Source: UTCFX2 sp963788145 (GTDB lineage: Bacteria; Chloroflexota; Anaerolineae; Anaerolineales; UBA4823). From it: a DNA stretch of 64,000 nucleotides. This document shows positions 9,963 through 19,008 of the stretch, one piece after another. The notes under the pieces are model-generated. The model was not told where the DNA came from. It ran no database searches and saw only the letters and a list, made by a program, of their open reading frames with translations. The stretch spans positions 62,001 to 126,000 of the forward strand of contig CAWBFQ010000002.1 of assembly GCA_963788145.1 (NCBI GenBank). The letters are read 5' to 3'. Numbering within the stretch: position 1 is the stretch's first letter; every line of letters begins with the position of its first letter. A program made the position numbers and the translations under genes.

Positions 9963-10976
9963 TCAGGCTTTGCGCATCAACAGATAATCCGCCAACTCGC
10001 CCAGCGCCACTCCAGCCTCGCCCTGCGGCTTCGAACGAGCTAGAGCATCTAATGCCTGTTTCGTCAGCCGATCCGCTTCCCTTTCGACAAATTCGCGCCC
10101 GCCCTCGGCGTCCAGTTGCGCAGCAAGCTCGAATACTTCCTCTGGATGGATCGGTCCATGCCTCCATCGCCTGGCAAAAGCCCCATTTTGACTTAACCCA
10201 AACAGCACCGGCAGCGATTTCTTTCCCGAAACCAAATCACTCGCGGTGGACTTTCCCGTCAAAGCCGCATCTCCCCAAATCCCTAGCCGGTCATCCTGAG
10301 CTTGAAATGCCAGACCAAGCCCTTTACCGAACTGGCGATATGATTCGCAAATATCAGGAGACGACCGTGCTGCCAACGCCCCAAGATATGCGCTGGCGGA
10401 AAGCAGCGCCGCCGTCTTTCCCCCAACCATTGGCCAATAATCTTCCACCTTAAGATCCAGTCGGCTCTCATATGACAGATCAAGGAATTGTCCCTGGGTA
10501 AGATGCAAGCAGGTCTCTTGCAGCACCTGGGCTGCCTGCAGTCCATCTTGCGCTGATACCGTCTGGGCTAAACCGAGCACCGCCATCTGTCCCAAGGAGA
10601 ACAAGGCATCTCCGGCATTAATCGCCTGCGCCACCCCCCACAATGTCCACAACGTCGCCCGCCCACGCCGGGTATGACTTTGATCTTGAATATCATCATG
10701 CACCAACGAGAAATTATGGATCATCTCAACCGCCGCTGCGCCTGGGATCGCTTTACGCCAATCCCCCCCAGCCGCGGCTGCGCATAAGGTTACCAATAGT
10801 GGACGGATGCGCTTACCGCCCGCGTCGGCTCCCGCGCCTTCTCCCTCCCACCCCATATGATAAGCCAGCATATGATACATTTCCAACAAGTCAGGTTGAT
10901 TAACCAATCCAACCATCTTTCTTAGTTCCATTTCAATCTCAGAAAGCATATCCTCAGAAATTCGTTTCAAGCTCAT
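9963..10976 (-). CDS. polyprenyl (geranylgeranyl-type) diphosphate synthase
   Basis: A trans-isoprenyl diphosphate synthase that chains IPP units onto allylic diphosphates for quinone or lipid precursors. The 337-residue protein has GGKRIRPLL near residue 53, the first Asp-rich motif HDDIQDQSHTRRG near residue 93, and the second AFQAQDDRLGIWGD near residue 224. The second motif is DDRLGIWGD rather than the common DDILD form, a variant seen in several prenyl synthases. It lies 51 bases downstream of the type 2 IPP isomerase on the same strand, so the two probably form an isoprenoid operon. Chain length cannot be fixed from sequence alone. Confidence 0.88.
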   Translation of the reverse strand: MSLKRISEDMLSEIEMELRKMVGLVNQPDLLEMYHMLAYHMGWEGEGAGADAGGKRIRPLLVTLCAAAAGGDWRKAIPGAAAVEMIHNFSLVHDDIQDQSHTRRGRATLWTLWGVAQAINAGDALFSLGQMAVLGLAQTVSAQDGLQAAQVLQETCLHLTQGQFLDLSYESRLDLKVEDYWPMVGGKTAALLSASAYLGALAARSSPDICESYRQFGKGLGLAFQAQDDRLGIWGDAALTGKSTASDLVSGKKSLPVLFGLSQNGAFARRWRHGPIHPEEVFELAAQLDAEGGREFVEREADRLTKQALDALARSKPQGEAGVALGELADYLLMRKA

Positions 10977-11027
10977 TTTTCTGCCCTCAGTCCATTTAGA
11001 GCATCTTTTGAATAACCCGAGTTGGTT

Positions 11028-12059
11028 TCACGTGTCTGTTTCCAATGGTACTTGACCAAGCTGTTCCAGGTCTCCCGCGCCGACTGCAAACATGCAAACC
11101 CGGATTTCCCAGCGCAGTTCATCAATCATCTGAATGGTCTCTTCAAGCGATCTGGCAGCTGCCTTCAAGAATCGTCCCGCCATCCCACCCAGGCGCGCCC
11201 CGAGGGCAATGCACTTGGCGATATCCACACCACTGCGCAACCCACCGGACGCAATCACTTTCATCTCCGGGGCAATTTGCCGCACATTCAAGATGGCCTG
11301 GCGGGTTGGAATTCCCCAATCCACAAACGCAGCTGCCCGGCGCTTCTGGCTCTCGTTTTTCGCCCGATGCATCTCCACTTGCGACCAGGACGTACCTCCT
11401 GCGCCAGCCACATCAATTGCCGCGACTCCCGCATCTTTTAACAAACGCACATCCGCCTCTGAAAACCCCCAGCCGACTTCCTTGGCGATCACCGGGACCG
11501 ACAATGCCCGACAGACTTTCTCGATTTTCTTGGCCAATCCAGAAAAATCGGTGTCGCCTTCCGGCTGTACAGCCTCTTGCAAAGCATTCAGGTGCAGGAT
11601 CAAACCGTCCGCTTCAATCATATCCACAGCGCGCTGGCAGGTATCTATGCCATAACCATAATTCAATTGAATTGCACCCAGGTTTGCCAACAATAAAATA
11701 TCCGGGGCGTATGCGCGAACCTGAAAGCTCGCCGCCAGGTCGGCCTGTTCAATTGCCGCCCTTTGCGAGCCAACACCCATCGCAATCCCGCTGTACTGGG
11801 CTGCCTGGGCCAGCGTACGGTTGATCGCTGCCGCTTGTTCAGTTCCACCGGTCATCGATGAAATTAAAACCGGGGCCTTCAAACGCCGTCCAAAAATTTC
11901 CTGGCTTAGATCCACCTTTTCCAAATCAAGCTCGGGTAGCGCCCGGTGGATGAACCGGAGACGCTCCAGCCCGGTGCTTAAGCCCGATCGGACATCCTCT
12001 TCTAAGTTGATGCGAATATGATCCGATTTGCGCAGCCCAATTGGCGTAACTTCTTCCAT
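11028..12059 (-). CDS. fni: isopentenyl-diphosphate delta-isomerase, type 2 (FMN-dependent)
   Basis: Interconverts IPP and DMAPP using reduced FMN. Recognised by RKSDHI at the N-terminus, PVLISSMTGGT, GVGSQRAAI, the substrate/metal region HLNALQEAVQPEGD, AGAGGTSW, and the FMN phosphate loop ASGGLRSGVDIAKCIALGA. I start at the ATG at 12059 (343 residues). An upstream ATG at 12128 lies ahead of the promoter at 12085-12113 and has no binding site, whereas 12059 has AAAGGAAC about ten bases upstream. First gene of the fni-prenyl synthase unit, divergent from acpP. Confidence 0.92.
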   Translation of the reverse strand: MEEVTPIGLRKSDHIRINLEEDVRSGLSTGLERLRFIHRALPELDLEKVDLSQEIFGRRLKAPVLISSMTGGTEQAAAINRTLAQAAQYSGIAMGVGSQRAAIEQADLAASFQVRAYAPDILLLANLGAIQLNYGYGIDTCQRAVDMIEADGLILHLNALQEAVQPEGDTDFSGLAKKIEKVCRALSVPVIAKEVGWGFSEADVRLLKDAGVAAIDVAGAGGTSWSQVEMHRAKNESQKRRAAAFVDWGIPTRQAILNVRQIAPEMKVIASGGLRSGVDIAKCIALGARLGGMAGRFLKAAARSLEETIQMIDELRWEIRVCMFAVGAGDLEQLGQVPLETDT

Positions 12060-12084
12060 CTTCGAGTGTTCCTTTATTGAAGTT

Positions 12085-12113
12085 ATCTTACCAGTCTGAT
12101 TCAGGCCTGTCAA
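12085..12113 (-). promoter_or_regulatory. promoter of fni
   Basis: Minus-strand TTGACA (12108-12113), 17-base spacer, TAAGAT (12085-12090), 25 bases before the chosen ATG. It supports the shorter fni start. Confidence 0.72.
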
Positions 12114-12140
12114 CAGATAGGCTTCCATTTTTATAAAGGC

Positions 12141-12168
12141 TTGACAGTACAGCCTCTAAGGATACAAT
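12141..12168 (+). promoter_or_regulatory. promoter of acpP
   Basis: TTGACA (12141-12146), 16-base spacer, TACAAT (12163-12168), 37 bases before the acpP ATG. Confidence 0.75.
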
Positions 12169-12205
12169 TGGGGCTGATTATTCAATTAACTAAGGAGGAT
12201 TTCTC

Positions 12206-12442
12206 ATGGCGGATACATATAGCGAGATCAAAGAAGTGATCATCGAGCTGCTCAATGTGGATGAGACTAAGATCACCCGCGAGGCCCGCTTCCGTGAAGA
12301 GTTGGAAGCCGATTCGCTCGATCTGGTCGAGTTGATCATGGCATTTGAAGATAAATTTGGGGGAGAAATTTCCGACGAAGATGCGCAGAAAATCACCACC
12401 GTTGGCGAGGCGGTTGATTATATCGATTCCCACATGAAATAA
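12206..12442 (+). CDS. acpP: acyl carrier protein
   Basis: Carries growing acyl chains on phosphopantetheine during fatty acid synthesis. The 78-residue, strongly acidic four-helix protein has the prosthetic-group motif EADSLDLVE with the modified serine at residue 37. The start follows TAAGGAGGA, a near-perfect binding site. It has its own promoter and terminator and no fab genes beside it, so it is a single-gene unit between the isoprenoid genes and sucCD. Confidence 0.96.
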   Translation: MADTYSEIKEVIIELLNVDETKITREARFREELEADSLDLVELIMAFEDKFGGEISDEDAQKITTVGEAVDYIDSHMK

Positions 12443-12450
12443 GGATTTCA

Positions 12451-12490
12451 AAAACTTCCGAGGTCTTCGAGACTTCGGAAGTTTTCATTT
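12451..12490. terminator. terminator between acpP and sucD
   Basis: A 16-bp stem (12451-12466 with 12470-12485, one G-T pair) closes a 3-base TCG loop, with A4 and T4 at the ends. It can serve both convergent genes. Confidence 0.88.
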
Positions 12491-12510
12491 AAAACAGGCG
12501 CGTTTCCTTC

Positions 12511-13380
12511 CTAACAACACTGGAGAAGTTCTGGAATCTCCTCTGGATGCCGGGCGACTTGCACTCCGGCATTGGCAAGCGCCTTAATTTTCTCTTCGGC
12601 AGTACCAGATCCGCCCTCAATGATTGCCCCGGCATGCCCCATCCTCTTTCCGGGGGGGGCAGTTTGCCCGGCGATAAAACTCACGACCGGTTTGGTCATA
12701 TGATCCAAGATAAATTCAGCCGCTCGCTCCTCATCTGACCCGCCAATCTCGCCGATCAACACCACTTTTTCCGTTTGCGGATCTTCTTCAAACATGCGTA
12801 AGCAGTCGATGAAACTGGTCCCATTGACCGGGTCGCCGCCGATCCCCACACAAGTGCTCACACCCATCCCAACCAACTTGAGCGCATACAACACTTCGTA
12901 GGTCAAGGTCCCCGACCTGGAGACCACACCAATATTCCCGGGGATGGAGATATTTCCGGGGATAATCCCCACCTTACTCTCGCCTGGTGTTAACAACCCC
13001 GGACAGTTCGGGCCTACCATGCGGACTTGTTTTTGATCCAGGTACTCGCGCACCCGCATCATATCCTGCACTGGCACACCCTCGGTGATGCACACCACCA
13101 GCGGCACGCTGGCATCCGCTGCCTCGTATATTGCATCCGGAGTGAACCTGGCGGGCACAAAGATCACGCTTGTATTTGCGCCAGTTGCATCAACCGCCAT
13201 CTTGACCGAGTCGAATACCGGGATTTTACCTTCTAAAACCCACTCGCCGCCTTTACCGGGTGTGACGCCTGCCACCACGTTTGTCCCATAAGCCACCATC
13301 TGCTCGGTATGGAATAATCCTTCATTGCCGGTCACGCCTTGCACCAGCAAGCGCGTATTTTTATTGATCAGGATACTCAT
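12511..13380 (-). CDS. sucD: succinate-CoA ligase, alpha subunit
   Basis: Forms succinyl-CoA synthetase with SucC, making ATP or GTP in the oxidative TCA direction. The 289-residue protein has the CoA-binding GVTGNEGLFHTEQM near residue 15, VGPNCPGLLTPGE, and the phospho-histidine loop GKRMGHAGAIIEGG near residue 245. It starts four bases after the sucC stop, the usual beta-then-alpha order. The C-terminus ends in two cysteines (LLQCC), which I have no explanation for. Confidence 0.96.
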   Translation of the reverse strand: MSILINKNTRLLVQGVTGNEGLFHTEQMVAYGTNVVAGVTPGKGGEWVLEGKIPVFDSVKMAVDATGANTSVIFVPARFTPDAIYEAADASVPLVVCITEGVPVQDMMRVREYLDQKQVRMVGPNCPGLLTPGESKVGIIPGNISIPGNIGVVSRSGTLTYEVLYALKLVGMGVSTCVGIGGDPVNGTSFIDCLRMFEEDPQTEKVVLIGEIGGSDEERAAEFILDHMTKPVVSFIAGQTAPPGKRMGHAGAIIEGGSGTAEEKIKALANAGVQVARHPEEIPELLQCC

Positions 13381-13384
13381 CTTT

Positions 13385-14521
13385 TCAGCCTCCGGTAGCT
13401 ACGGCGACCGCTTTTTTGGCTGCGTCCGCCAGGGTATCTGCAGTGATCATTTTAGCGTCCGCCAGGATTTTGCGGCCTTCTTCAGCATTCGTCCCCACTA
13501 ATCGCACCACCATCGGCACGTCGGTTTTCACTTCCTTCAACGCTGTAAGAATGCCGCGCGCCACCTCATCTCCGCGCGTGATCCCGCCGAAAATGTTAAA
13601 TAAAATCGCCTTTACGTTCGGATCGGCCAGGATAATCCGTAATGCTGCCGCCACCTTTTCCGAACTGGCGCCGCCGCCGATATCCAAGAAGTTAGCCGGC
13701 GACCCGCCAAACAATTGGATGATATCCATTGAGGTCATCGCCAGCCCTGCCCCGTTGACCATGCAACCGATGTTCCCGTCCAGCTTGATAAAGGACAATC
13801 CATATCGCCGCGCTTCAATCTCCGATGGCGCCTCCACATCCAGGTCGCGCATTTCGACCAGCGCCGGCTGTCGGAAAAGAGCGTTGTCATCGATCAACAT
13901 CTTTCCATCCACTGCGAGTAGCTGATTATCGCCCGTAATAACCAGAGGGTTGATCTCAGCCAGGGTTGCGTCGCAATCCTGGTAAGCCTGCCATAGCCCG
14001 TGCGCGATCTGGGCAAATAAGCGCCAGTGTTCGCGCGGTAGATCAATCCCCGCAGCGATATCGCGCGCCTGGTAGTCACGCAGACCCAGAAGCGGGTCAA
14101 TCCGGATCTGGATGATCTTCTCCGGCGTCAACCGAGCCACTTCCTCAATCTCTACGCCGCCAGCCGAGGATGCCATCATGACCGGGCGGCGAGTGGTCCG
14201 ATCGTTGGTGATGCCCAGATAAATCTCGGTTTCAATGCTGGCAGCTTCATCCACCAACACCTTGCGCACTGGTAGGCCTTTGATCTCCATCGCCAGGATG
14301 ATAGCCGCAAGCTCTGCAGCTTCATCGGCGCTCTTTGCCAGCCGAATTCCTCCTGCCTTGCCTCTTCCCCCAACTAAGACTTGCGATTTAACCACAACGC
14401 GGCTACCGAGTTCTTTAGCGATCTGTTTCGCCTCATCAGCAGTAGCCGCCACCCGTCCTTTCGGAATCGGGATGCCATACCTGGCAAATATTTGCTTAGA
14501 TTGATACTCATGCAGCTTCAT
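13385..14521 (-). CDS. sucC: succinate-CoA ligase, beta subunit (ADP/GDP-forming)
   Basis: The nucleotide-binding subunit, with an ATP-grasp fold. It begins MKLHEYQSKQIFARYGIP, the standard N-terminus, and shows KSQVLVGGRGKAGG, LAEINPLV and LFNIFGGITRGDEVA. The ATG at 14521 has AAGGAGTG in front. A longer in-frame reading to 14596 adds 25 unrelated residues and is rejected. Product length 378. A minus-strand TATAAT at 14619-14624 is a likely -10 for the sucCD unit. Together with the 2-oxoacid:ferredoxin oxidoreductase further along, it would complete the step from 2-oxoglutarate to succinate. Confidence 0.96.
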   Translation of the reverse strand: MKLHEYQSKQIFARYGIPIPKGRVAATADEAKQIAKELGSRVVVKSQVLVGGRGKAGGIRLAKSADEAAELAAIILAMEIKGLPVRKVLVDEAASIETEIYLGITNDRTTRRPVMMASSAGGVEIEEVARLTPEKIIQIRIDPLLGLRDYQARDIAAGIDLPREHWRLFAQIAHGLWQAYQDCDATLAEINPLVITGDNQLLAVDGKMLIDDNALFRQPALVEMRDLDVEAPSEIEARRYGLSFIKLDGNIGCMVNGAGLAMTSMDIIQLFGGSPANFLDIGGGASSEKVAAALRIILADPNVKAILFNIFGGITRGDEVARGILTALKEVKTDVPMVVRLVGTNAEEGRKILADAKMITADTLADAAKKAVAVATGG

Positions 14522-14673
14522 GCAAGCAAGCACTCCTTCTGGTTGATGTCTCCCTAATCTCCATCTCAGTTGCAATTGCGGTTTTGGTTTCTGCACGCCT
14601 CATCGATGGTCAAAGCCGATTATACCATGTGCCCTAAATACAGAGAGACGCAGCATAACTGCGCCTCTCAGGC

Positions 14674-14743
14674 TGGGGATCGTGGATTCGAACCACGGCA
14701 TACAGATTCAGAGTCTGCTGTCCTACCACTAGACGAATCCCCA
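14674..14743 (-). tRNA. tRNA-Gln, anticodon CUG
   Basis: Read on the minus strand it folds into a full cloverleaf. The acceptor stem is TGGGGAT/ATCCCCA, the D arm GTCT/GGAC, and the anticodon stem GCAGA/TCTGT around loop CTCTGAA (anticodon CTG). The T arm is CGTGG/CCACG with loop TTCGAAT. The 3' CCA is not encoded. The U1-A72 end and anticodon are typical of tRNA-Gln. A glutaminyl-tRNA synthetase is encoded 5.4 kb away. Confidence 0.95.
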
Positions 14744-14784
14744 ACGTGCGGGGCATTTTACCACGAACAGATCAACTCGTCAAA

Positions 14785-15480
14785 TCAGCTTGCGGTTCTT
14801 TCTACAAACAGCGTGCGGGCTGTGCTATACCCTAAAGTAATTGGTTGGTCATCCACTGTTATCGTGACAGTCTGATTAAATTTTAGATTCTCAGCAACTA
14901 CAGCCTTCACCCCTGGCAAAATATGATTCTGCTCAAAAAATGCAAGCAGCTCTCCATCCTCCTCAGCCAGTTCGTGGATTCTGCGAATCGTAACCGCCTC
15001 GCCTACCGGGATCTTTATTAATTGTACCCATCTCGAAACCGCTTCTTCAGATCCAGGCAACGGATTGCCATGCGGACAGGTTTGGGGGTAGTTCAACTCT
15101 TCCATCAGCGCTGTCTCAGCCAGCGCTGAAATCGCGTGCTCCAGGTTGTGCGCTTCATGATGCAATTTCGACCACGGCAGAATCTTCGCCATCAACCATT
15201 CCATTAACATATGCCGCCGCATCACATCTCGCGCCGCTTCCCAGCCATACTCGCTCAAGACAGTGCCGTTTTCAGCCATCTCCACTAGACCATCTCGAAC
15301 CATCCTCTTCAGGGTATTCGAAACAGTTGGAGGCGACACTCCCAATAGTTCGGCCAAACGCGCCCCAACCACCGGCTCGCCATCCCGCTGCAGAATATAA
15401 ATCAGCAAGAGGTAATCCTCAATCGTTGAGCTGGGTTTGCTCGTATGTTCTGTTTCGGGCGCTGCAAGGACATTCGTCAT
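14785..15480 (-). CDS. DtxR/MntR-family metal-dependent transcriptional regulator
   Basis: A metal-sensing repressor, divergent from feoAB, that probably senses Fe(II) or Mn(II). The N-terminal winged helix has VSPPTVSNTLKRMVRDGLV. The dimerisation and metal-binding domain carries HHEAHNLEHAIS and the family marker TCPHGNPLPG. The C-terminal domain is FeoA/SH3-like (HILPGVKAVVAENL ... LGYSTARTLFV). I start at the ATG at 15480 with AAGGTGA five bases upstream. A GTG three codons earlier is less likely. A 14-bp palindrome between its -10 and that of feoA is the probable operator. Which metal it senses cannot be told from the sequence. Confidence 0.92.
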   Translation of the reverse strand: MTNVLAAPETEHTSKPSSTIEDYLLLIYILQRDGEPVVGARLAELLGVSPPTVSNTLKRMVRDGLVEMAENGTVLSEYGWEAARDVMRRHMLMEWLMAKILPWSKLHHEAHNLEHAISALAETALMEELNYPQTCPHGNPLPGSEEAVSRWVQLIKIPVGEAVTIRRIHELAEEDGELLAFFEQNHILPGVKAVVAENLKFNQTVTITVDDQPITLGYSTARTLFVERTAS

Positions 15481-15500
15481 ATCAATCACCTTACAATAAA

Positions 15501-15548
15501 ATTATAACGTAATATGTCATGTTAGTATATACTAATATGAAGTATAAT
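15501..15548. promoter_or_regulatory. divergent promoters and operator between the DtxR-type gene and feoA
   Basis: A perfect 14-bp palindrome, TTAGTATATACTAA (15522-15535), lies midway between two -10 boxes: minus-strand TATAAT at 15501-15506 for the regulator and plus-strand TATAAT at 15543-15548 for feoA. It overlaps the expected -35 positions of both, a standard place for a repressor that controls itself and feo. Confidence 0.68.
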
Positions 15549-15593
15549 ATCCAAAGATGGAGATACTTCCACATTTTTATCCAGGAGAGTAAC

Positions 15594-15842
15594 ATGCCAC
15601 TTCCTTCCAAGCCAATCTCTCTGGCGCAGCTTCCTGCCGGTCAAAATGCTACAATCTTAACCTTCACCGGTGGTCGCAATGTGACCAACCGTCTCACATC
15701 CCTAGGATTCACCCCCGGGGTTATTGTACAAATGGCCCAAAACCTTGGCCACGGCCCTCTAATCGTCACCGTGCGAGGCTCCCAGGTGGCCCTGGGCAGG
15801 GGTGAAGCTCAGAAAATCTTTGTCAACCGGGGCTATGGATGA
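15594..15842 (+). CDS. feoA: ferrous iron transport protein A
   Basis: A small SH3-like cytoplasmic partner of FeoB. It has 82 residues, beginning MPLPSKPISLAQLP, with the core GGRNVTNRLTSLGFTPG and the C-terminal LGRGEAQKIFVN. The ATG at 15594 has AGGAGAG five bases upstream. Upstream in-frame codons would place the start inside the operator. Its stop overlaps the feoB start (ATGA). Confidence 0.93.
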   Translation: MPLPSKPISLAQLPAGQNATILTFTGGRNVTNRLTSLGFTPGVIVQMAQNLGHGPLIVTVRGSQVALGRGEAQKIFVNRGYG

Positions 15843-17878
15843 GCCAAACCAATCCAAACACGCTGCTTGCATCCCCTAAGCTAGCTATCCATCAGACACC
15901 AGTCATCGCCCTGGCTGGCCAACCCAATATGGGCAAATCTACCCTGTTCAACCTGCTTACCGGGCTTAACCAACATGTGGGAAACTGGCCTGGGAAAACA
16001 GTCGAACGCCGCAGCGGGTTTTTCAACCTCAATGGCCAGCAAGCCAACCTGGTCGATCTGCCTGGCACTTACAGCCTGACCGCCAACTCTCCGGAGGAAT
16101 CCATTGCGCGCGAGTTCATCATCCGCGAACAACCTGACCTCGTTGTCGCGGTGGTCAGCGCCGCAAACCTGGAACGCAGCCTATATCTGGTGGCCGAGTT
16201 GCTCGCCTTGCCAACAACCGTGATCGTCGCATTGAATATGATCGACGTCGCTGCACAGGAAGGTCTGGTAGTCGAACCAAAGGTGCTGGAAGCCGCTCTA
16301 GGGGTGCCTGTGGTTCCGATGATGGCCACAAAAGCCATCGGTGTTCGACAGCTTTTAGATATCATCAGTGAAGTTCTGCATGGTCATCGCACCATCACTC
16401 CAAATATTCCCGAAATTCGAGCTGACCATCAGGCTGTGCTGGCGCAAATCGTCCACCTCATTACTGGATACGTCCCAGAACTCTATTCGACCGACTGGAT
16501 GGCTCTCAAACTCTTCGAAGGAGATTCCGAAGTAACCGAAAAGATGGAAGCAGCCTTACCCGAATCGATCTGGGAGGCCGTCCAAGGCATTCTCCTTCTG
16601 CATGACGACGCGATGTTGGCAGTCGCCTCAGGTCGCTACGAGTGGATCGAGCGCATGATCCGCGCGGCAGTCACCCGGCCGAAGATCGGCCAGATCGGGC
16701 TTACCGCCCGCATCGATCGCTGGGCTGCCCATCCATTTTGGGGTTTGTTGATCCTGGCTGGCGTTCTTGGCCTGGTCTTTTGGCTGACATTTAACGTGGG
16801 TTCACCGGTGCAGGAATGGCTAGATATCCAGATCGTTAATCGCCTATCCGATCTGGCCAGCGCATGGCTCTCTGGCGCTCCATTCTGGCTGCAAGGAATG
16901 ATCGTCGATGGCGTGATCGGTGGGGTCGGTTCCGTGCTGACCTTCATCCCGATCTTGGTGATCTTCTTCACCACCTTCGCCCTGCTTGAAGATATTGGCT
17001 ATATGGCCCGGGCTGCCTATGTCATGGACAACGTGATGCATTTGATGGGGCTGCATGGCAAATCCTTCTTGCCCTTATTCCTCGGTTTTGGCTGCAATGT
17101 CCCGGCTATTTTGGGGACTCGCGTGATCAACTCGTGGCCAGCTCGACTGCTGACCATTCTTATCGCCCCGCTTGTACCCTGTACAGCCCGCATGGCAGTA
17201 GTTGCTTTCATCGCTCCTGCATTCTTCGGCAGTCAGGCCTTACTGGTCACCTGGATTCTGGTCTTGATCTCTCTGGCAACCCTGGTTGTAGGCGGTGTTC
17301 TGCTCAACCTGCTGATTTTCAAAGGTCAGCGATCCGCTTTCATCATGGAAATCCCGCTCTACCACTTGCCCAATTCCCGCACAATCGGCTTGCTGGTTTG
17401 GCAGCGGACGAACTCATTCGTGAAAAAAGCCGGCACAGCGATACTTGGAATGTCGCTTCTTGTCTGGGTTTTATCCTTCTTGCCGTATGGAGATATCAAC
17501 ACCAGCCTCCTGGCTCGCTTTGGACAATGGATCGAGCCGGTCGGTCGTTGGGTAGGTTTTGATTGGCGTTTATCCGTCGCCCTGATCACCAGCTTTCCGG
17601 CCAAAGAAAATGCTATCGCCACCCTGGGAGTACTTTTCGGCAGCAATTCGGACGCCGGTTTGACCCAAACCCTGATGACCTCGTTTTCCACCGCGGCTGG
17701 TTTGTCCTTCCTGGTTGTGAACATGCTCTTCATCCCCTGCCTCGCCACTGTTGCCGTCATCCGCCAAGAAACGAACTCCTGGCTGTGGGCCTTTCTCGAC
17801 GTCGCCATGCTGTTGATCATCTCTCTCGTTGCAGGCAGCCTGGTCTATCATCTTGCATTGTTGATCGGAATGGGATGA
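15839..17878 (+). CDS. feoB: ferrous iron transporter FeoB
   Basis: An inner-membrane Fe(II) importer with a GTPase domain. G1 is GQPNMGKSTLFNL near residue 27, G2 lies in VGNWPGKTVERRSG, G3 is VDLPGTYSL, and G4 is ALNMIDVA. After a helical spacer come two Gate domains with about eight membrane helices, including LGFGCNVPAILGTR and the LITSFPAKENAIATLG segment. Length 679. It starts within the feoA stop and overlaps feoC by four bases, so the three are translationally coupled and probably repressed by the divergent DtxR-type protein. Confidence 0.97.
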   Translation: MSQTNPNTLLASPKLAIHQTPVIALAGQPNMGKSTLFNLLTGLNQHVGNWPGKTVERRSGFFNLNGQQANLVDLPGTYSLTANSPEESIAREFIIREQPDLVVAVVSAANLERSLYLVAELLALPTTVIVALNMIDVAAQEGLVVEPKVLEAALGVPVVPMMATKAIGVRQLLDIISEVLHGHRTITPNIPEIRADHQAVLAQIVHLITGYVPELYSTDWMALKLFEGDSEVTEKMEAALPESIWEAVQGILLLHDDAMLAVASGRYEWIERMIRAAVTRPKIGQIGLTARIDRWAAHPFWGLLILAGVLGLVFWLTFNVGSPVQEWLDIQIVNRLSDLASAWLSGAPFWLQGMIVDGVIGGVGSVLTFIPILVIFFTTFALLEDIGYMARAAYVMDNVMHLMGLHGKSFLPLFLGFGCNVPAILGTRVINSWPARLLTILIAPLVPCTARMAVVAFIAPAFFGSQALLVTWILVLISLATLVVGGVLLNLLIFKGQRSAFIMEIPLYHLPNSRTIGLLVWQRTNSFVKKAGTAILGMSLLVWVLSFLPYGDINTSLLARFGQWIEPVGRWVGFDWRLSVALITSFPAKENAIATLGVLFGSNSDAGLTQTLMTSFSTAAGLSFLVVNMLFIPCLATVAVIRQETNSWLWAFLDVAMLLIISLVAGSLVYHLALLIGMG

Positions 17879-18129
17879 TGTTAATCAAACTATTGGAAGA
17901 AATTCGTTCTAGCCGAACGATGGAAGTGGGTGAATTGGCAAAACGAATGAATACCTCCCCAGAGATGATCAAAGCCATGCTGGCTACCCTCCAGCAATCT
18001 GGCTATCTCCAGACGGTCAAAACCTGTGACAGTCATTGCGATGGCTGCAATCTGCGCGCTATGTGTCAACCCTCAATAGCGGATACCCCGGTTCAGTTAT
18101 GGCAGTTTGTTGAACTTCCCGACTTATGA
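17875..18129 (+). CDS. feoC: FeoC-like winged-helix protein with Cys cluster
   Basis: An 84-residue protein with a small winged-helix domain (MNTSPEMIKAMLATLQQSGYL) followed by four cysteines at residues 51, 55, 58 and 64 (CDSHCDGCNLRAMC). FeoC proteins of this type can bind an Fe-S cluster and influence FeoB stability. It starts at the ATG inside the feoB stop region, and a second ATG directly follows. Its 3' end overlaps the convergent ABC permease gene by six bases. Confidence 0.82.
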   Translation: MMLIKLLEEIRSSRTMEVGELAKRMNTSPEMIKAMLATLQQSGYLQTVKTCDSHCDGCNLRAMCQPSIADTPVQLWQFVELPDL

Positions 18130-19008
18130 GTGCTGCTCTCGCTGCGATAATCGAGATCGCAATTGCCCTATGATTACTCCCCTTGGAGAGAAGAGAAATA
18201 CCAGGAAGAAAACCACCGTCGCCACCAACACGATAGCCGCTCCAGAAGCAATCCCCAAGTAATAAGACAGATACAACCCCACAACACCCGCCAACACTGC
18301 AAAAATCGCAGCCAATGCCATCATCGTTGGCAGACGATACGTCAGCAAATAAGCCGTCGCAGATGGCGTAATCAGCATCGCGACCACGAGCGCTACCCCA
18401 ACTGTCTGCAATGAGACAGCTACCGTCACTGCCACAAGCGCCAAAAGTAGATTATTTAAGAACCCCACTGGCAGCCGCAGGGTCGCAGCCAGCACCGGGT
18501 CAAATGAAAGCGTCATGAATTCTTTATATAGCGCCAGTAAAACCAGCAGCACCAAACCGCCAAAGACCCCCGTCCGCACAAGATCCACTGCCGACACGCC
18601 TAAAACATCCCCAAACAAGAAATGGCTCAAATCCACCGCATAGCTGCGCACCGTCGATATGATCGCGATCCCCAGGGCAAACATACCGGCAAAGATAATC
18701 CCAATCGCGGTATCCTCTTTTATCTGGCTGTGCTTGCTGATCGCGTTGATCCCAAGGGAACTGACCAGAGCGGTCCCCAGCGCCCACCAGAATAAATCTC
18801 CTCGATCCCCTCCGGAAATAAGATACCCCACAGCCACTCCAGGCAGGATGGTGTGCGCCAACGCGTCGCCAAAAAATGCCATCCCGCGGAGCACTACGTA
18901 TGTTCCCACCAGCGCGCACACAATCCCCACCAGGATTGCAGCGACTAGCCCGCGCACCATAAAGGCGTATCCCAGCGGCTCTACGATCCAATCAATGAAC
19001 ATGCCCAT
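18124..19008 (-). CDS. metal ABC transporter permease (ZnuB/MntB/TroC family)
   Basis: The membrane subunit of a Zn(II)/Mn(II)/Fe(II) ABC importer. It has eight or nine hydrophobic helices and family segments LRGMAFFGDALAHTILPGVA and VGVALVVAMLITPSATAYLLT. I start at the ATG at 19008 (MGMFIDWIVEPLGYAF), which has GAGGGTGA five bases upstream. An in-frame ATG at 19026 is the alternative. The gene overlaps the 3' end of the ATPase gene, so the two are coupled. No substrate-binding lipoprotein gene is adjacent, so that part must lie elsewhere. Metal unknown; the nearby DtxR-type regulator fits iron or manganese. Confidence 0.9.
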   Translation of the reverse strand: MGMFIDWIVEPLGYAFMVRGLVAAILVGIVCALVGTYVVLRGMAFFGDALAHTILPGVAVGYLISGGDRGDLFWWALGTALVSSLGINAISKHSQIKEDTAIGIIFAGMFALGIAIISTVRSYAVDLSHFLFGDVLGVSAVDLVRTGVFGGLVLLVLLALYKEFMTLSFDPVLAATLRLPVGFLNNLLLALVAVTVAVSLQTVGVALVVAMLITPSATAYLLTYRLPTMMALAAIFAVLAGVVGLYLSYYLGIASGAAIVLVATVVFFLVFLFSPRGVIIGQLRSRLSQREQHS

